Shown: positions 52,164-61,093 of the stretch, one piece after another
How positions within the stretch are numbered: position 1 is the stretch's first letter
How the letters are laid out: each line of letters opens with the position of its first letter
Assembly (NCBI GenBank): GCA_964496575.1
Contig: CAZCAC010000025.1
Coordinates: forward strand, 1-64,000
Length of the DNA: 64,000 nucleotides
Reading direction: 5' to 3'
Origin: CAZCAC01 sp964496575
GTDB taxonomy: Bacteria; Planctomycetota; UBA1135; GCA-002686595
Program-made: the position numbers and the translations under genes
Notes under the pieces: generated by a model
What the model was told of the DNA's origin: nothing
Database searches by the model: none
The model's input: only the letters and a program-made list of their open reading frames with translations

Positions 52164-54062
52164 ATGCAGGCGCCGCACTCACAGCTCTTCTCCTTCGTCC
52201 TGTTCGGGTCGATCCTCGGTTCGTCGTGCGGAGGCTCCGGCGAGGCGCCGCCGGCGGCCCCCGTGGCCGAGGAGACGGCCGCGCCCGCGGTCGAGGTCGG
52301 GTCGATGGACGAGCTCCTGGAGGGGACCCTGTCCGTGGCCCCCGCGCCCGACGAGGTCGACCACCCCTCGCCTGCGCACGTGTGCCTCTCGACCGACGGG
52401 CACCGCGCCTACGTCGTGAACCAGACGGCGAACAGCGTCTCGGTGCTGGCTCCCCGGGAGCGCGAGGTCCTCCACGAGATCGCGGTGGGGGAGAGGCCCT
52501 CCTTCGCGCTCCTCGCCCCCGACCAGCGCCGGCTCTTCGTCGCCTGCACCTACGACTACACGGTCGATGTGATCGATCTCGAAGAGCGCCGTGTCGAGCG
52601 GCGAATCCCCGTCGGCCACGAGCCGCTCGGCCTCGCCCTCTCGCCCGACGGCGAGCGCCTCACCGTCGTCGAGTCGCTGGCCGGCACCGTGTCCGTCCAC
52701 TCGCTGCCAGGCGGTGAGCGGCACTTCACCGCGGCGGTCGGGCGAATGCCCCGCTACGTCGCCGACACCGGTGAGCGCCTCGTCGTCGCCAACGCCCACT
52801 CTCGGGACCTCTCGATCCTCGACGCCCGCACCGGCGAGCTGCTCGAGACCCGCTCCCTCGATCGGGGCGCGCAGATGCGCGAGGTGCTCTGCACCGCTGA
52901 CGGCCGCTGGGCGATCGTCGCTACCCTGGTCGGCCACGACGAGATGATCACCACCCAGATGGACCGCGGGTGGATCAACTCCAACGGCTTCACCGTGGTC
53001 GATCTCGACACGCGGGAGCACTACGTCACGCTGCTGCTCGATCGCGTCCTGACCGGCGCGACGAATCCCTGGGGGCTGGCCCTCTCCGCCGACGAGGAGC
53101 GCCTGTACGTGACCCTCGCCGGCATTCACCAGGTCGCCGTCGTCGACTGGCCCGCCGCGCTGCGCCTCGTCCAGGAGACGAGCCCCGACGAAGTGCAGCG
53201 GCTCTCGCAGGACGTGGAGATCCTCGAGCAACGCGGGATCGCCCGCCGCGTCGAGACCGGAGGGATCGGCCCGCGGAGCGTCGCGATCGCCGACGAGGTC
53301 GGCGAGCTCCTCGTCACCAACTACTTCAGCGAGTCGGTCTCGGTGCTCGATGCCGTCTCCGGCGAGCCGAAGGCGCAGATCCCTCTCGCGCCCGAGCGGG
53401 AGCGGTCGCTCTGGCGCCAGGGGGAGATGTACTTCAACGACGGGCGCATCTGCTTCGAGAACTGGCTCAGCTGCGCGAGCTGTCACCAGGAGAACGGCAC
53501 GGTCGACTCGCTCAACTGGGACCTGATCAACGACGGGATGGGCAACCCCAAGAACGCCAAGTCGATGCACAACGGCATCTTCTCGCCGCCGGCGATGTGG
53601 TCGGGGGTGCGCGCCGATCAGGACGTTGGGGTGATGGCGGGGCAGCGCTTCCTCGGTTTCCTGCCCGACGAAGAGGTGCAGCGGGCGCTGATGGAGTTCG
53701 TCGCCAGACCCCGGCGCGCGCCCAACCCGTTTCGAAACGTCGACCCCGAGCGGCTCGAGCGAGGGCGGCGGATCTTCCACCGCGCGCGCTGTGACATCTG
53801 TCACCCGCCGCCGTCCTACACCGACCGGGTGCGCCACGACATCGGCCTCTCCGGCTTCACCAGCCGCGTCGACTTCCGTGCCCGCTTCGACACGCCGTCG
53901 CTGATCGAGTGCTACCGCACCGGGCCCTACCTGCACGACGGGCGCGCGGAGACGCTGCGCGAGCTTTTCACCGTGCACGACCCGGGCAACGCGCACGGCC
54001 TGACGCGGGGGCTCTCCGAGGTGGAGCTCGACGAGCTCGTCGCTTTCCTGAGGAGCCTGTAG
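52164..54062 (+). CDS. YncE-type β-propeller fused to a diheme MauG/CcP-like cytochrome domain (lipoprotein)
   Basis: A 632-residue protein with a lipoprotein signal (GSSCG near 21). Residues about 70-400 are a seven-bladed YVTN/YncE propeller (HRAYVVNQTANSVSVL, GELLVTNYFSESVSVLDAVSG). The C-terminal ~220 residues carry two heme c sites, CASCH (C437, C440, H441) and CDICH (C543, C546, H547), with a PSLIECYRTGPYLHDGRAETL segment resembling the MauG/cytochrome c peroxidase family. MauG-type proteins use two hemes for peroxide reduction or protein oxidation. It is 2 bp from the next gene. Confidence 0.86.
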   Translation: MQAPHSQLFSFVLFGSILGSSCGGSGEAPPAAPVAEETAAPAVEVGSMDELLEGTLSVAPAPDEVDHPSPAHVCLSTDGHRAYVVNQTANSVSVLAPREREVLHEIAVGERPSFALLAPDQRRLFVACTYDYTVDVIDLEERRVERRIPVGHEPLGLALSPDGERLTVVESLAGTVSVHSLPGGERHFTAAVGRMPRYVADTGERLVVANAHSRDLSILDARTGELLETRSLDRGAQMREVLCTADGRWAIVATLVGHDEMITTQMDRGWINSNGFTVVDLDTREHYVTLLLDRVLTGATNPWGLALSADEERLYVTLAGIHQVAVVDWPAALRLVQETSPDEVQRLSQDVEILEQRGIARRVETGGIGPRSVAIADEVGELLVTNYFSESVSVLDAVSGEPKAQIPLAPERERSLWRQGEMYFNDGRICFENWLSCASCHQENGTVDSLNWDLINDGMGNPKNAKSMHNGIFSPPAMWSGVRADQDVGVMAGQRFLGFLPDEEVQRALMEFVARPRRAPNPFRNVDPERLERGRRIFHRARCDICHPPPSYTDRVRHDIGLSGFTSRVDFRARFDTPSLIECYRTGPYLHDGRAETLRELFTVHDPGNAHGLTRGLSEVELDELVAFLRSL

Positions 54063-54064
54063 CG

Positions 54065-57000
54065 ATGTCGCGCGACGGTCGGATCTCCCGCTCTTCTCTC
54101 TGCCAGCTGTCAGCGGCCGCGGTGACCCTCGCGCTGGCCCCGCACGCCCCGGCGCAGGATCGCTTCCCGGGCGTCGAGGGGGACCGCTTTCCCGCCAGCA
54201 ACGAAGGCGCGCGGCTCGACCCCGAGGGTGCGCTCGGGCACGTCACGCCGCCGTCTCCCTTCGGGCTGGTCACCAGCCGCCGCTGGGCCCACGGGGTACC
54301 GTACGAGCGCACGACTCTCGACCCCGTCCCCAACCCGCACCCCGCGCCCGAGCCGCAGCCGCGGCGCGATCACCCCTACGACGTCGTCGTCCATCCCGAC
54401 GGAACGAAGGTGTACATCGCGCTGCAGGGCTCGGAGCTGGAGCCGGGCAGCGAGGTCGCGGTCTACGACCTGCTGGAGGAGGCGGTCGTCGGGCGGATCG
54501 AGCTGAAGCCGGCGGACGAGGCGGGAGCCGCGGGCTCGAGCCCCTACCGGATGGCGCTGCACCCCGCCGGCCGGCACCTCCTGGTCACCAGCCGCTTCTC
54601 CAACTTCCTCAGCGTGATCGACACCGTGCGCGACGAGGTCGTCACCGAGGTCCCGGCCGACTTCTACTGCCAGGGGATCACCTTCGACGCGACGGGGAAC
54701 ACCGCGTACGTCTGCAACCGCTACCTCGACCAGGTCTTCGTCTTCGACGTCGAGGCGTCGGCGGAGCGCTTCGCCGCCTCGATGCGCGTGCTCGGCGGAC
54801 TCGACGACGAGGCCTTCTTCGGGAGTGGAGAGGACGGCGGTATCCACGGGCTCCTGGTCGAGAGCTGCGGCACCGCCGGCTGTCACGATCAACGTCGCGG
54901 GGACCTTCTCGCCAGCCACGATGCGCTCGCGACCTACCACTCGGTGCTCGAGCACGTCACCCCCGGAAACTCGACGCGGAGCCGGCTCTTGCGCGCGACG
55001 ATCCGCACGCGCTACGGCGGCTACGCCGACCGCGAGCCGAGATACCAGAGCCACGACACCGGCGTGGTCGTCTTCCAGCGCCCCGACACCGACCCGCGCT
55101 ACCGGCGCCTGGCGAGCTGGATCGACGCCGGTGGTCCGGGCCCCGGCATCCCCGTCGGCAACCCGCGCAGCAAGCCGAAGGTCAGCGCGCTCTCCTCCGA
55201 CGGGCGCTACCTCTTCGTCGGCAACTTCGGCACGCAGGACCTCGGCATCGTCGACCTCGAGCTGGGTCGGGAGATCGGCGGGATCTACCTCCAGAACGGC
55301 GTCAACGACCTCCTGGTGTACCGCTCGCCGGAGACCGGGCGTGACGCGCTGCTGGTCACCACCATGGGGATCGGCTTCGGAACGGCGAAGGAGCGCGCGC
55401 CCTACACCGGCGAGTCCTGGGATCGCGACAACGCCGGCGCGCACTACTCGCTGTGGCGCGACACCGATACGATGCAGCGGCTGCCCCGCGAGGAGCAGGT
55501 GGTGCTCGGCCCCTTCGACGCCGTCGACGGCACCGCGGAGATCAAGTTCCGCGACCTCCAGAACGACCTGCTCTTCATCGACGTCGGGGCGCTCGACCTG
55601 CCTGCCGAGCCTCCGCGGGAGCACCTCGACTACGTGCTCTTCGCCAACCGCTACGAGGCGCACCGCGCGTGGGTGCGGTACACCTCCGACACCGCCGAGG
55701 CGACCTACGGAGACATCAAGGGCGACATCCCGCCCGACCTGATGCGCGTGGTCGGCGCCTTTCCCGAGAAGATGGCGATCGTCGGGAAACGGCTGTTCGT
55801 CACCATGCAGTGCAGCAACCAGGTCCAGGAGTGGCTCATCGACGCGGAAGCCTCCGACCCGATCGACTACCTGGTGCCCGTGGCGATCCACGAGACCGGC
55901 TACCAGCCGATCGGCATCGCGGCGGGCCCCGCGGGGACGCCGGCCGAAGGCCAGCTCTTCGTGGCCAACTTCCTCGGCGGCTCCCTCTCGATCATCGACC
56001 CGGACGCGAGAATCTCCCGCGAGGTGACCGTCGATCCATCCGTCCGGCGGCTGCCCGTGCCCGCGACCAGCGCCGAGCGCGGCGAGCTCTTGTCGCACAC
56101 CGCGCTCTTCTCCTCCGATCAGGACACCTCGTGCTTCCACTGCCACTCGGGCGACCTCGGCGACAGCCGCGCCTGGGGCGTCAGCCAGGTGCTCGGCCAG
56201 GAGTTCGTCGCCGAGGACGACGAGCAGGGCACGCTGGTGGTCGGCGGCACCATGGGCGTGCCCCAGATGCGCGGGCTGTTCGGCATCCAGCCCTTCTTCT
56301 TCGAGGGCGTGATCTCCGTGTACGAGCCCCGCTCGATGATCATGGAGCACTGCCCCTCCGACGACTTCCTGCGACCGACGCCGCACGGCGACTTCACGCA
56401 CATCGGCGCACACTACGTCGTGGAGGGCGTGGACGACGTGCAGTCGAAGATGGAGACGCAGGTGCAGTACGACTCCTCGAACGAGGAGCGGCGCGACGAG
56501 ATGTTCCGCCAGATGTCGATGCGGCTCTTCGGGAAGGCGTTCAAGATGCGCGACTTCCAGCGCCTGACCGGGGAGTGGCAGGCGCACGAGCCGCGTCTCC
56601 TGCCCAACCCCTACGATCAGAGCAACCCGGCGATCGTCCGCGGTCGGCTCCTGTTCGAGGATCCGCAGGTCGGGTGCGTCTCCTGCCACCCGCCGCCGCA
56701 CTTCGCCAAGAAGGACTTCCCCGGCCTGCGCAATCAGGCGATGCCCGCGAGAGTGACCTTCACCGTGCGCGACGGCTCGTTCACGCTGATGAGCAAGAAC
56801 CGCGAGGACTGGATCAACGGCGCCCGCCGCGACCTCGAGCCATGGGACCTCGGCCGCGCCGAGGAGGAGCAAGGGCACTTCACCGTCTTCCCGCTGCGCG
56901 GCATCTGGGACCGGCCGCCGATCTTCCTGCACAACGGCATGGCCCGCACCATGCGCGAGGTCCTCGCGCCCCCCGGCCACCCCGGGCTCGGTTACTTCAA

Positions 57001-57214
57001 GTACGAGCCGCGCATCGGCGGCGTGCCCGAGCGGCCAGGTCTGCGCGAGGTGGGCTTCAACTTCACGATGGTCGCCGCCACGCGCGAGCCCGACCAGGTG
57101 AAGCTGCACCTCTACTCCGGCGCCCGCATCGGCTTCGACACCCACGGCGGCACCTCCCAGCTGACCCGGCGACAGATCGAGGACCTCGCCGCCTTCCTCA
57201 ACTCGATCGAATGA
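54065..57214 (+). CDS. Large β-propeller/multiheme cytochrome fusion
   Basis: A 1049-residue exported protein with a signal peptide (about 1-31). Propeller blades of YncE type (HPYDVVVHPDGTKVYIALQG, RYLFVGNFGTQDLGIVDLE, GQLFVANFLGGSLSIIDPD) are interrupted by an insertion with an unusual CGTAGCH site (C268, x4, C273, H274). Two canonical heme sites follow, CFHCH (C690, C693, H694) and CVSCH (C871, C874, H875), in a MauG/CcP-like C-terminal region (FLHNGMARTMREVL, GGTSQLTRRQIEDL). It shares its layout with the smaller neighbour upstream and is probably a paralogue with added sections. The stop overlaps the next ATG (ATGA). Confidence 0.86.
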   Translation: MSRDGRISRSSLCQLSAAAVTLALAPHAPAQDRFPGVEGDRFPASNEGARLDPEGALGHVTPPSPFGLVTSRRWAHGVPYERTTLDPVPNPHPAPEPQPRRDHPYDVVVHPDGTKVYIALQGSELEPGSEVAVYDLLEEAVVGRIELKPADEAGAAGSSPYRMALHPAGRHLLVTSRFSNFLSVIDTVRDEVVTEVPADFYCQGITFDATGNTAYVCNRYLDQVFVFDVEASAERFAASMRVLGGLDDEAFFGSGEDGGIHGLLVESCGTAGCHDQRRGDLLASHDALATYHSVLEHVTPGNSTRSRLLRATIRTRYGGYADREPRYQSHDTGVVVFQRPDTDPRYRRLASWIDAGGPGPGIPVGNPRSKPKVSALSSDGRYLFVGNFGTQDLGIVDLELGREIGGIYLQNGVNDLLVYRSPETGRDALLVTTMGIGFGTAKERAPYTGESWDRDNAGAHYSLWRDTDTMQRLPREEQVVLGPFDAVDGTAEIKFRDLQNDLLFIDVGALDLPAEPPREHLDYVLFANRYEAHRAWVRYTSDTAEATYGDIKGDIPPDLMRVVGAFPEKMAIVGKRLFVTMQCSNQVQEWLIDAEASDPIDYLVPVAIHETGYQPIGIAAGPAGTPAEGQLFVANFLGGSLSIIDPDARISREVTVDPSVRRLPVPATSAERGELLSHTALFSSDQDTSCFHCHSGDLGDSRAWGVSQVLGQEFVAEDDEQGTLVVGGTMGVPQMRGLFGIQPFFFEGVISVYEPRSMIMEHCPSDDFLRPTPHGDFTHIGAHYVVEGVDDVQSKMETQVQYDSSNEERRDEMFRQMSMRLFGKAFKMRDFQRLTGEWQAHEPRLLPNPYDQSNPAIVRGRLLFEDPQVGCVSCHPPPHFAKKDFPGLRNQAMPARVTFTVRDGSFTLMSKNREDWINGARRDLEPWDLGRAEEEQGHFTVFPLRGIWDRPPIFLHNGMARTMREVLAPPGHPGLGYFKYEPRIGGVPERPGLREVGFNFTMVAATREPDQVKLHLYSGARIGFDTHGGTSQLTRRQIEDLAAFLNSIE

Positions 57215-58236
57215 GCGGCTCGGGACACAACGCGATGGCCGTGGGGTTGCTCACCTTGGCGCTGGTGGCGTGCGGGAAGGACGCCGGGACCCTCGAAGCT
57301 CCCACCGCTCCGCAACAGCTCCTGCACGAAGCGGACAGCTCGACGATGGTGGTCATCCCCGACATGACGTTCATCATGGGCACCGCAGAATCGCACCCCG
57401 ACCTGCCGGAAGAACCGCTGGGAGCCGCGCCGCTGCGCCCCTCCGACGTCCCGATCGCCCGCGCCGAGCACGGCTGGCGCCACGCCGACGAACGACCCCA
57501 GCGAGCGGTGAGCGTGCGCGCGTTCGCCATCGACGCCCACGAGGTGACCAATGCCCGGTACCGTCGCTTCCTCGAGGCGGTCGAACGCGATGGCGACGCG
57601 GCTTGGCGCCACCCGGAGCAGCCAGAGGGGAAGGACCACACGCCTCGCTACTGGCGCGAGTACAACCCGTTGATGAAGTCGCCGGGCTACCTGAAGCTCG
57701 TGCCGTTCGATCACGAGACCTTCACCGCGGACGACAAGCCAGTGGTCGGCGTCGACTGGTTCGACGCCTGGGCCTACGCCGCGTGGGCCGGGAAGCGCCT
57801 GCCCACCGAAGCGGAGTGGGAGCTCGCCGCCCGCGGCGCCGGCGGCCGGCGCTGGCCGTGGGGAAACGAGTGGCACTGGGGCTACTGCAACATCGGCGGC
57901 GAGAAGAAGGGGCTCGACATCAGCACGCGCGGTGAGGAGAAGGACGGGTACATCTACGCCGCGCCCGTCGGATCCTATCCGGAAGGGAACAGCCGGTGGG
58001 GAGTTTGCGACATGGCCGGCAACGTCGCGGAGTGGTGCGCGGACTGGTATCGGGAGGACTGGTACTCGCAAGGCGAGACGAAGGACCCCCGTGGCCCGAC
58101 CGACGGGGCTCATCGCGTGGTGCGCGGCGGCAGCTCGCAGCGCGGCGCGAACGGGGTCCGCTGCGCGAAGCGGGCGTCCTACGAGCCGGAGTTCCGCAAC
58201 TTCACCCTCGGCTTCCGCTGCGCGAAGGACCTCTAG
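57211..58236 (+). CDS. FGE/SUMF1-fold lipoprotein lacking the catalytic cysteine pair
   Basis: A 341-residue protein with a lipobox (LALVACG near 21). Residues about 48-341 are the SUMF1 (formylglycine-generating enzyme) fold: MVVIPDMTFIMG, RLPTEAEWELAARGA, WPWGNEW, NVAEWCADWY and RVVRGGSS...LGFRCA at the end. Authentic FGE carries two active-site cysteines between these last motifs (human C336 and C341). Here that interval (SQRGANGVRCAKR) is shorter and lacks the pair, so copper-dependent formylglycine formation is unlikely. It may be a structural or binding relative. Start ATG overlaps the previous stop by 4 nt. Confidence 0.85.
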   Translation: MSGSGHNAMAVGLLTLALVACGKDAGTLEAPTAPQQLLHEADSSTMVVIPDMTFIMGTAESHPDLPEEPLGAAPLRPSDVPIARAEHGWRHADERPQRAVSVRAFAIDAHEVTNARYRRFLEAVERDGDAAWRHPEQPEGKDHTPRYWREYNPLMKSPGYLKLVPFDHETFTADDKPVVGVDWFDAWAYAAWAGKRLPTEAEWELAARGAGGRRWPWGNEWHWGYCNIGGEKKGLDISTRGEEKDGYIYAAPVGSYPEGNSRWGVCDMAGNVAEWCADWYREDWYSQGETKDPRGPTDGAHRVVRGGSSQRGANGVRCAKRASYEPEFRNFTLGFRCAKDL

Positions 58237-58242
58237 AAGGCG

Positions 58243-59376
58243 ATGCTCACCCTCCTCTCGATCCTCTGCCTGTTCTCGACCGCGACGTCCGCGTCGAACG
58301 AGGACCCCGAGGGCATGGTGCTGGTCCCGGCGGGCGAGTTCGTCATGGGGAGCGTGGACGGCAACTTCGACTCGCAGCCCCCGCACTGGGTCCGGCTCTC
58401 GGCCTTCTACATCGATCGGCACGAGGTGACCAACGCGCAGTTCGCGCGGTTCGTGCGCGATGCGGGCAGCTTCGACGCCGTCGAGGGGCCCTGGTTCCGG
58501 CGCAGCGTGGAGGGGTGTCTCGACGTCCTGGCGTACTACCGGAGCCGCTACGGTTCGATCGATCCCGGGACCTGGGTGCCCGCCGGTTCGACAGAAGAGG
58601 CGCGCGTGAGACTGCGCGACGACGCGACGCGCTGCCGCGCGGCGATCCTGGCGCTCGGGGACCTGCTCGTCGAGGACTCGCCGCTCGTCGAGAGCGACCT
58701 CGATGAGCTCGCGGCACGGCCCGAGGTGCAGCGGCGGGTCGCGGAACAGGCGGCTCTTCCTGTGCGCTACGTCACCTGGCGCGACGCGGCGCGTTACGCG
58801 CGGTGGGCGGGAAAGCGCTTGCCGACGGAGGCCGAGTGGGAGAAGGCGGCGCGGGGGATCGACGGGCGGCGCTTCCCCTGGGGGAACGACTGGTCCGAGG
58901 AGCGCTGCTGCACTGGGAACACACCAGCGCAGGGCGCGATCTTCGATCCGCACCGGTTCCGGGTCCGCGGCGAGCGAAGCGCGGACGGCTCGCCGCCGGG
59001 GCCGTCGCCGGTGGGCAGCTTTCCCGCGGGCGCCAGCCCCTACGGCGTGCTGGACCTGGCGGGCAACGTCTGGGAGTGGACCGCCGACTGGTACGGCGAG
59101 CGCTACTATCTCGAAAGCCGGGATGCGATCGACCCGACGGGCCCCGCTGGGCTGCCGGACGCGCGCCTCCCCGGGCCGGAGTCGGAGGACGCGCGGCTCC
59201 GCGACCCGAGCCAGGGTCGCGCGAGCGACACCCGCAAGGTGATCCGCGGCGGTGGCTGGGCGGGCCCTCCACACCAGTCGCCGTTCAACACCCGGACGAC
59301 GACCAGGACGTGGAGCAACCCCACCTACTGGCACGACGACGTCGGCTTCCGGTGCGTGATGGACGCCGGCGACTGA
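58243..59376 (+). CDS. Second FGE/SUMF1-fold exported protein, end of the cytochrome operon
   Basis: A 377-residue protein with a cleavable signal peptide (1-17). SUMF1 fold markers are GMVLVPAGEFVMGS, IDRHEVTNAQFARFV, RLPTEAEWEKAARGI, PWGNDW, NVWEWTADWYGE and VIRGGGW...VGFRCV. An insertion of ~90 residues separates the second and third motifs. As in its neighbour, the active-site Cys pair of FGE is missing. Gap to the previous gene is 6 bp; the convergent CRTAC1-TlpA-TPR gene ends 7 bp away. Confidence 0.85.
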   Translation: MLTLLSILCLFSTATSASNEDPEGMVLVPAGEFVMGSVDGNFDSQPPHWVRLSAFYIDRHEVTNAQFARFVRDAGSFDAVEGPWFRRSVEGCLDVLAYYRSRYGSIDPGTWVPAGSTEEARVRLRDDATRCRAAILALGDLLVEDSPLVESDLDELAARPEVQRRVAEQAALPVRYVTWRDAARYARWAGKRLPTEAEWEKAARGIDGRRFPWGNDWSEERCCTGNTPAQGAIFDPHRFRVRGERSADGSPPGPSPVGSFPAGASPYGVLDLAGNVWEWTADWYGERYYLESRDAIDPTGPAGLPDARLPGPESEDARLRDPSQGRASDTRKVIRGGGWAGPPHQSPFNTRTTTRTWSNPTYWHDDVGFRCVMDAGD

Positions 59377-59383
59377 GCGCTGC

Positions 59384-61069
59384 TCAGTCGCCCTCCTCCT
59401 TCTTCATCTTCCCGATGTACTCGGCGAGCAGGCTCGCCCGGGGATACCCCGCCTCGATCAGACGCTCGAGCTCCCCTTCGGCCTTCTCCTTCTCGCCCAC
59501 CGCTACGTGGGCCAGGCCGAGGTACAGGTGTGTGTCCAGGTGATCGGGCTCCAGCGCCAGCACCTTCTCGTAGGCCACGATCGCCGCGCGGAATTCTCCC
59601 TGGCGGTACAGGGTGACGCCGAGCTCCCGCCAGGCGGCGGCGAAGCGCGGGTCTGCCTCGATCGCCTGGCGCAGATACGCGACCGCCTCGTCGAGACGGC
59701 CCTCCTTGCCCGCCCGGCACCCCCGCTCGTAGAGGAGTTGCGGGCGGCGCTGCGCGCGCACCTCCATGTTGCCGAGCTGGTACTCGCGCGCGGTATCTTC
59801 GAGGCCGCGGGAGGCGAAGCGCGCCTCGATCAGCGCGAAGTCGAGCTGGGCCGGAACACGTCCCCAGTCCCCCTCGAAGGGGCTCGCCGCCGCGCGCAGC
59901 ACCTTGGGGGCGGCCTCCAGCAGGGCGAGGTCCGCGAGCAGGACGTCCACGTCCACCGGGCCGAAGTACATCACCACCAGGTTGCCGTCGCCATCGACCA
60001 GCATGCTGGTTGGCAGTGGAATGCGCGTGTCGCGATCCATCAGGAGACCCTGGAGCGTGTCGAGCACGTCGATCGTCGCCGCGGGCGCGAAGACCACGGG
60101 TCGCGGCCAGCCGAGGTCCTTCAGCCGGGCCTCCGCCTGCACACGCTCCTCCTCCGGCTCGACGCCGATCGCGACCAGCGCCACGCCCGCAGCGGCGAGC
60201 TGTTCGTGGCGCGCCGCCAGCGCGGTGAGCTCCTCGAGGCACGGCGTGCACCAGCTCGCCCAGAGCGTCAGCAGCGCGGGGCTCCCGGTGGGCGTCGAGC
60301 GCTGCCCGGGCTGGATGCCGTAGACCTCCACCGTCCGACCCGCCGGAGTCTCCGTCACCAGCCTGGGCATCGGCAGCGGGACCGGCAGCACCACGCGGGT
60401 GCGACTCGTCGGATCGGGGGGCGTGCGCGGCGACGGCTCCAGCGCGCTGGCCGTGCGCGGCGGATCCCAGGGTACGGCGCGCCCCGAACCCTGAATCAGG
60501 TCGTAGCGGAGCCCCGCCTCGAGCTCGCCGAAGCTCTCCGCCTCGCCTCCGGGCCACCGCACGACGACGCGGTCGAGCTCGCGCTCCGCACCGAGGCCGA
60601 AGTGCATCCACGAGCTCGACTGCGCGAGGTAGCCCTCGCCTGCGCGGAGACTACGAACCAGCTTGCGCCCGCTCGCGAGGAAGAGGTCGACGCGCGCGCC
60701 GATCGCGTCGCGGTTGCACGTCACGCCCTTCAGCCGGAACGCCACGAAGTCGTCGCCGGCCGTGCGCGGCGCGTCGTTGCGCAGGAAGCGCACGCGGGGA
60801 CCGTTGCGGTTGGTGACGAAGAGATCGAGGTCGCCGTCGAGGTCCCAGTCGATCCGCGACGCCGCGCGAGCGTCGTCGTAGAAGCCGAAGCCCGAGACCG
60901 CGTCGATGCGCGCGTAGGTCCCGTCGCCGACGTTGAGGAACGCGCAATTGCGCTCCCGGCCGCTCCAGGAGTAGCCGCGGCGCATCAGCTTGTTGATCGC
61001 GGTCCAGGCCGACGCGTACACGTCGCCCGCGTCACCGGTCTCGCTGGCCTCGGTGGGGGATTGCGACAC
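59384..61069 (-). CDS. C-terminal half of a CRTAC1-type protein: UnbV/ASPIC, TlpA-like thioredoxin and TPR domains
   Basis: 561 residues open from a GTG at 61069, in the same frame as the gene upstream and separated from it only by a TGA. The sequence continues that protein: FG-GAP remnants (DWDLDGDLDLFVTNRN), an ASPIC/UnbV domain (SSSWMHFGLGAERELD), a TlpA-type thioredoxin domain with WASWCTPC (C274, C277), then TPR repeats (AVAYLRQAIEADPRFAAAW) to the end. The thioredoxin domain would act as an extracytoplasmic disulfide reductant. Whether translation really starts at 61069 is doubtful: there is no signal peptide, so the piece would be misplaced. It is probably the downstream part of a gene interrupted by a premature stop. 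Confidence 0.75.
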   Translation of the reverse strand: MSQSPTEASETGDAGDVYASAWTAINKLMRRGYSWSGRERNCAFLNVGDGTYARIDAVSGFGFYDDARAASRIDWDLDGDLDLFVTNRNGPRVRFLRNDAPRTAGDDFVAFRLKGVTCNRDAIGARVDLFLASGRKLVRSLRAGEGYLAQSSSWMHFGLGAERELDRVVVRWPGGEAESFGELEAGLRYDLIQGSGRAVPWDPPRTASALEPSPRTPPDPTSRTRVVLPVPLPMPRLVTETPAGRTVEVYGIQPGQRSTPTGSPALLTLWASWCTPCLEELTALAARHEQLAAAGVALVAIGVEPEEERVQAEARLKDLGWPRPVVFAPAATIDVLDTLQGLLMDRDTRIPLPTSMLVDGDGNLVVMYFGPVDVDVLLADLALLEAAPKVLRAAASPFEGDWGRVPAQLDFALIEARFASRGLEDTAREYQLGNMEVRAQRRPQLLYERGCRAGKEGRLDEAVAYLRQAIEADPRFAAAWRELGVTLYRQGEFRAAIVAYEKVLALEPDHLDTHLYLGLAHVAVGEKEKAEGELERLIEAGYPRASLLAEYIGKMKKEEGD

Positions 61070-61090
61070 GACCTGCCGCCAGAAGAAGCT

Positions 61091-61093
61091 TCA
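61091..61093 (-). other. In-frame TGA interrupting a CRTAC1-TlpA-TPR gene
   Basis: Reading the minus strand in one frame gives ...RTKDL, TGA, then SFFWRQVVSQSPT. The residues right after the stop are those expected at this point of related CRTAC1/UnbV proteins. There is no gap, overlap or frame change, so a single codon separates the two halves. It could be a nonsense mutation, a base-call error or, less likely, a recoded stop. No convincing SECIS-like hairpin is visible directly downstream. Confidence 0.8.

Noticed and set aside
61091..61093. Selenocysteine codon
   Set aside because: No convincing SECIS-like hairpin is visible right after the TGA and no redox motif is centred on it. A nonsense change or base-call error is more likely.
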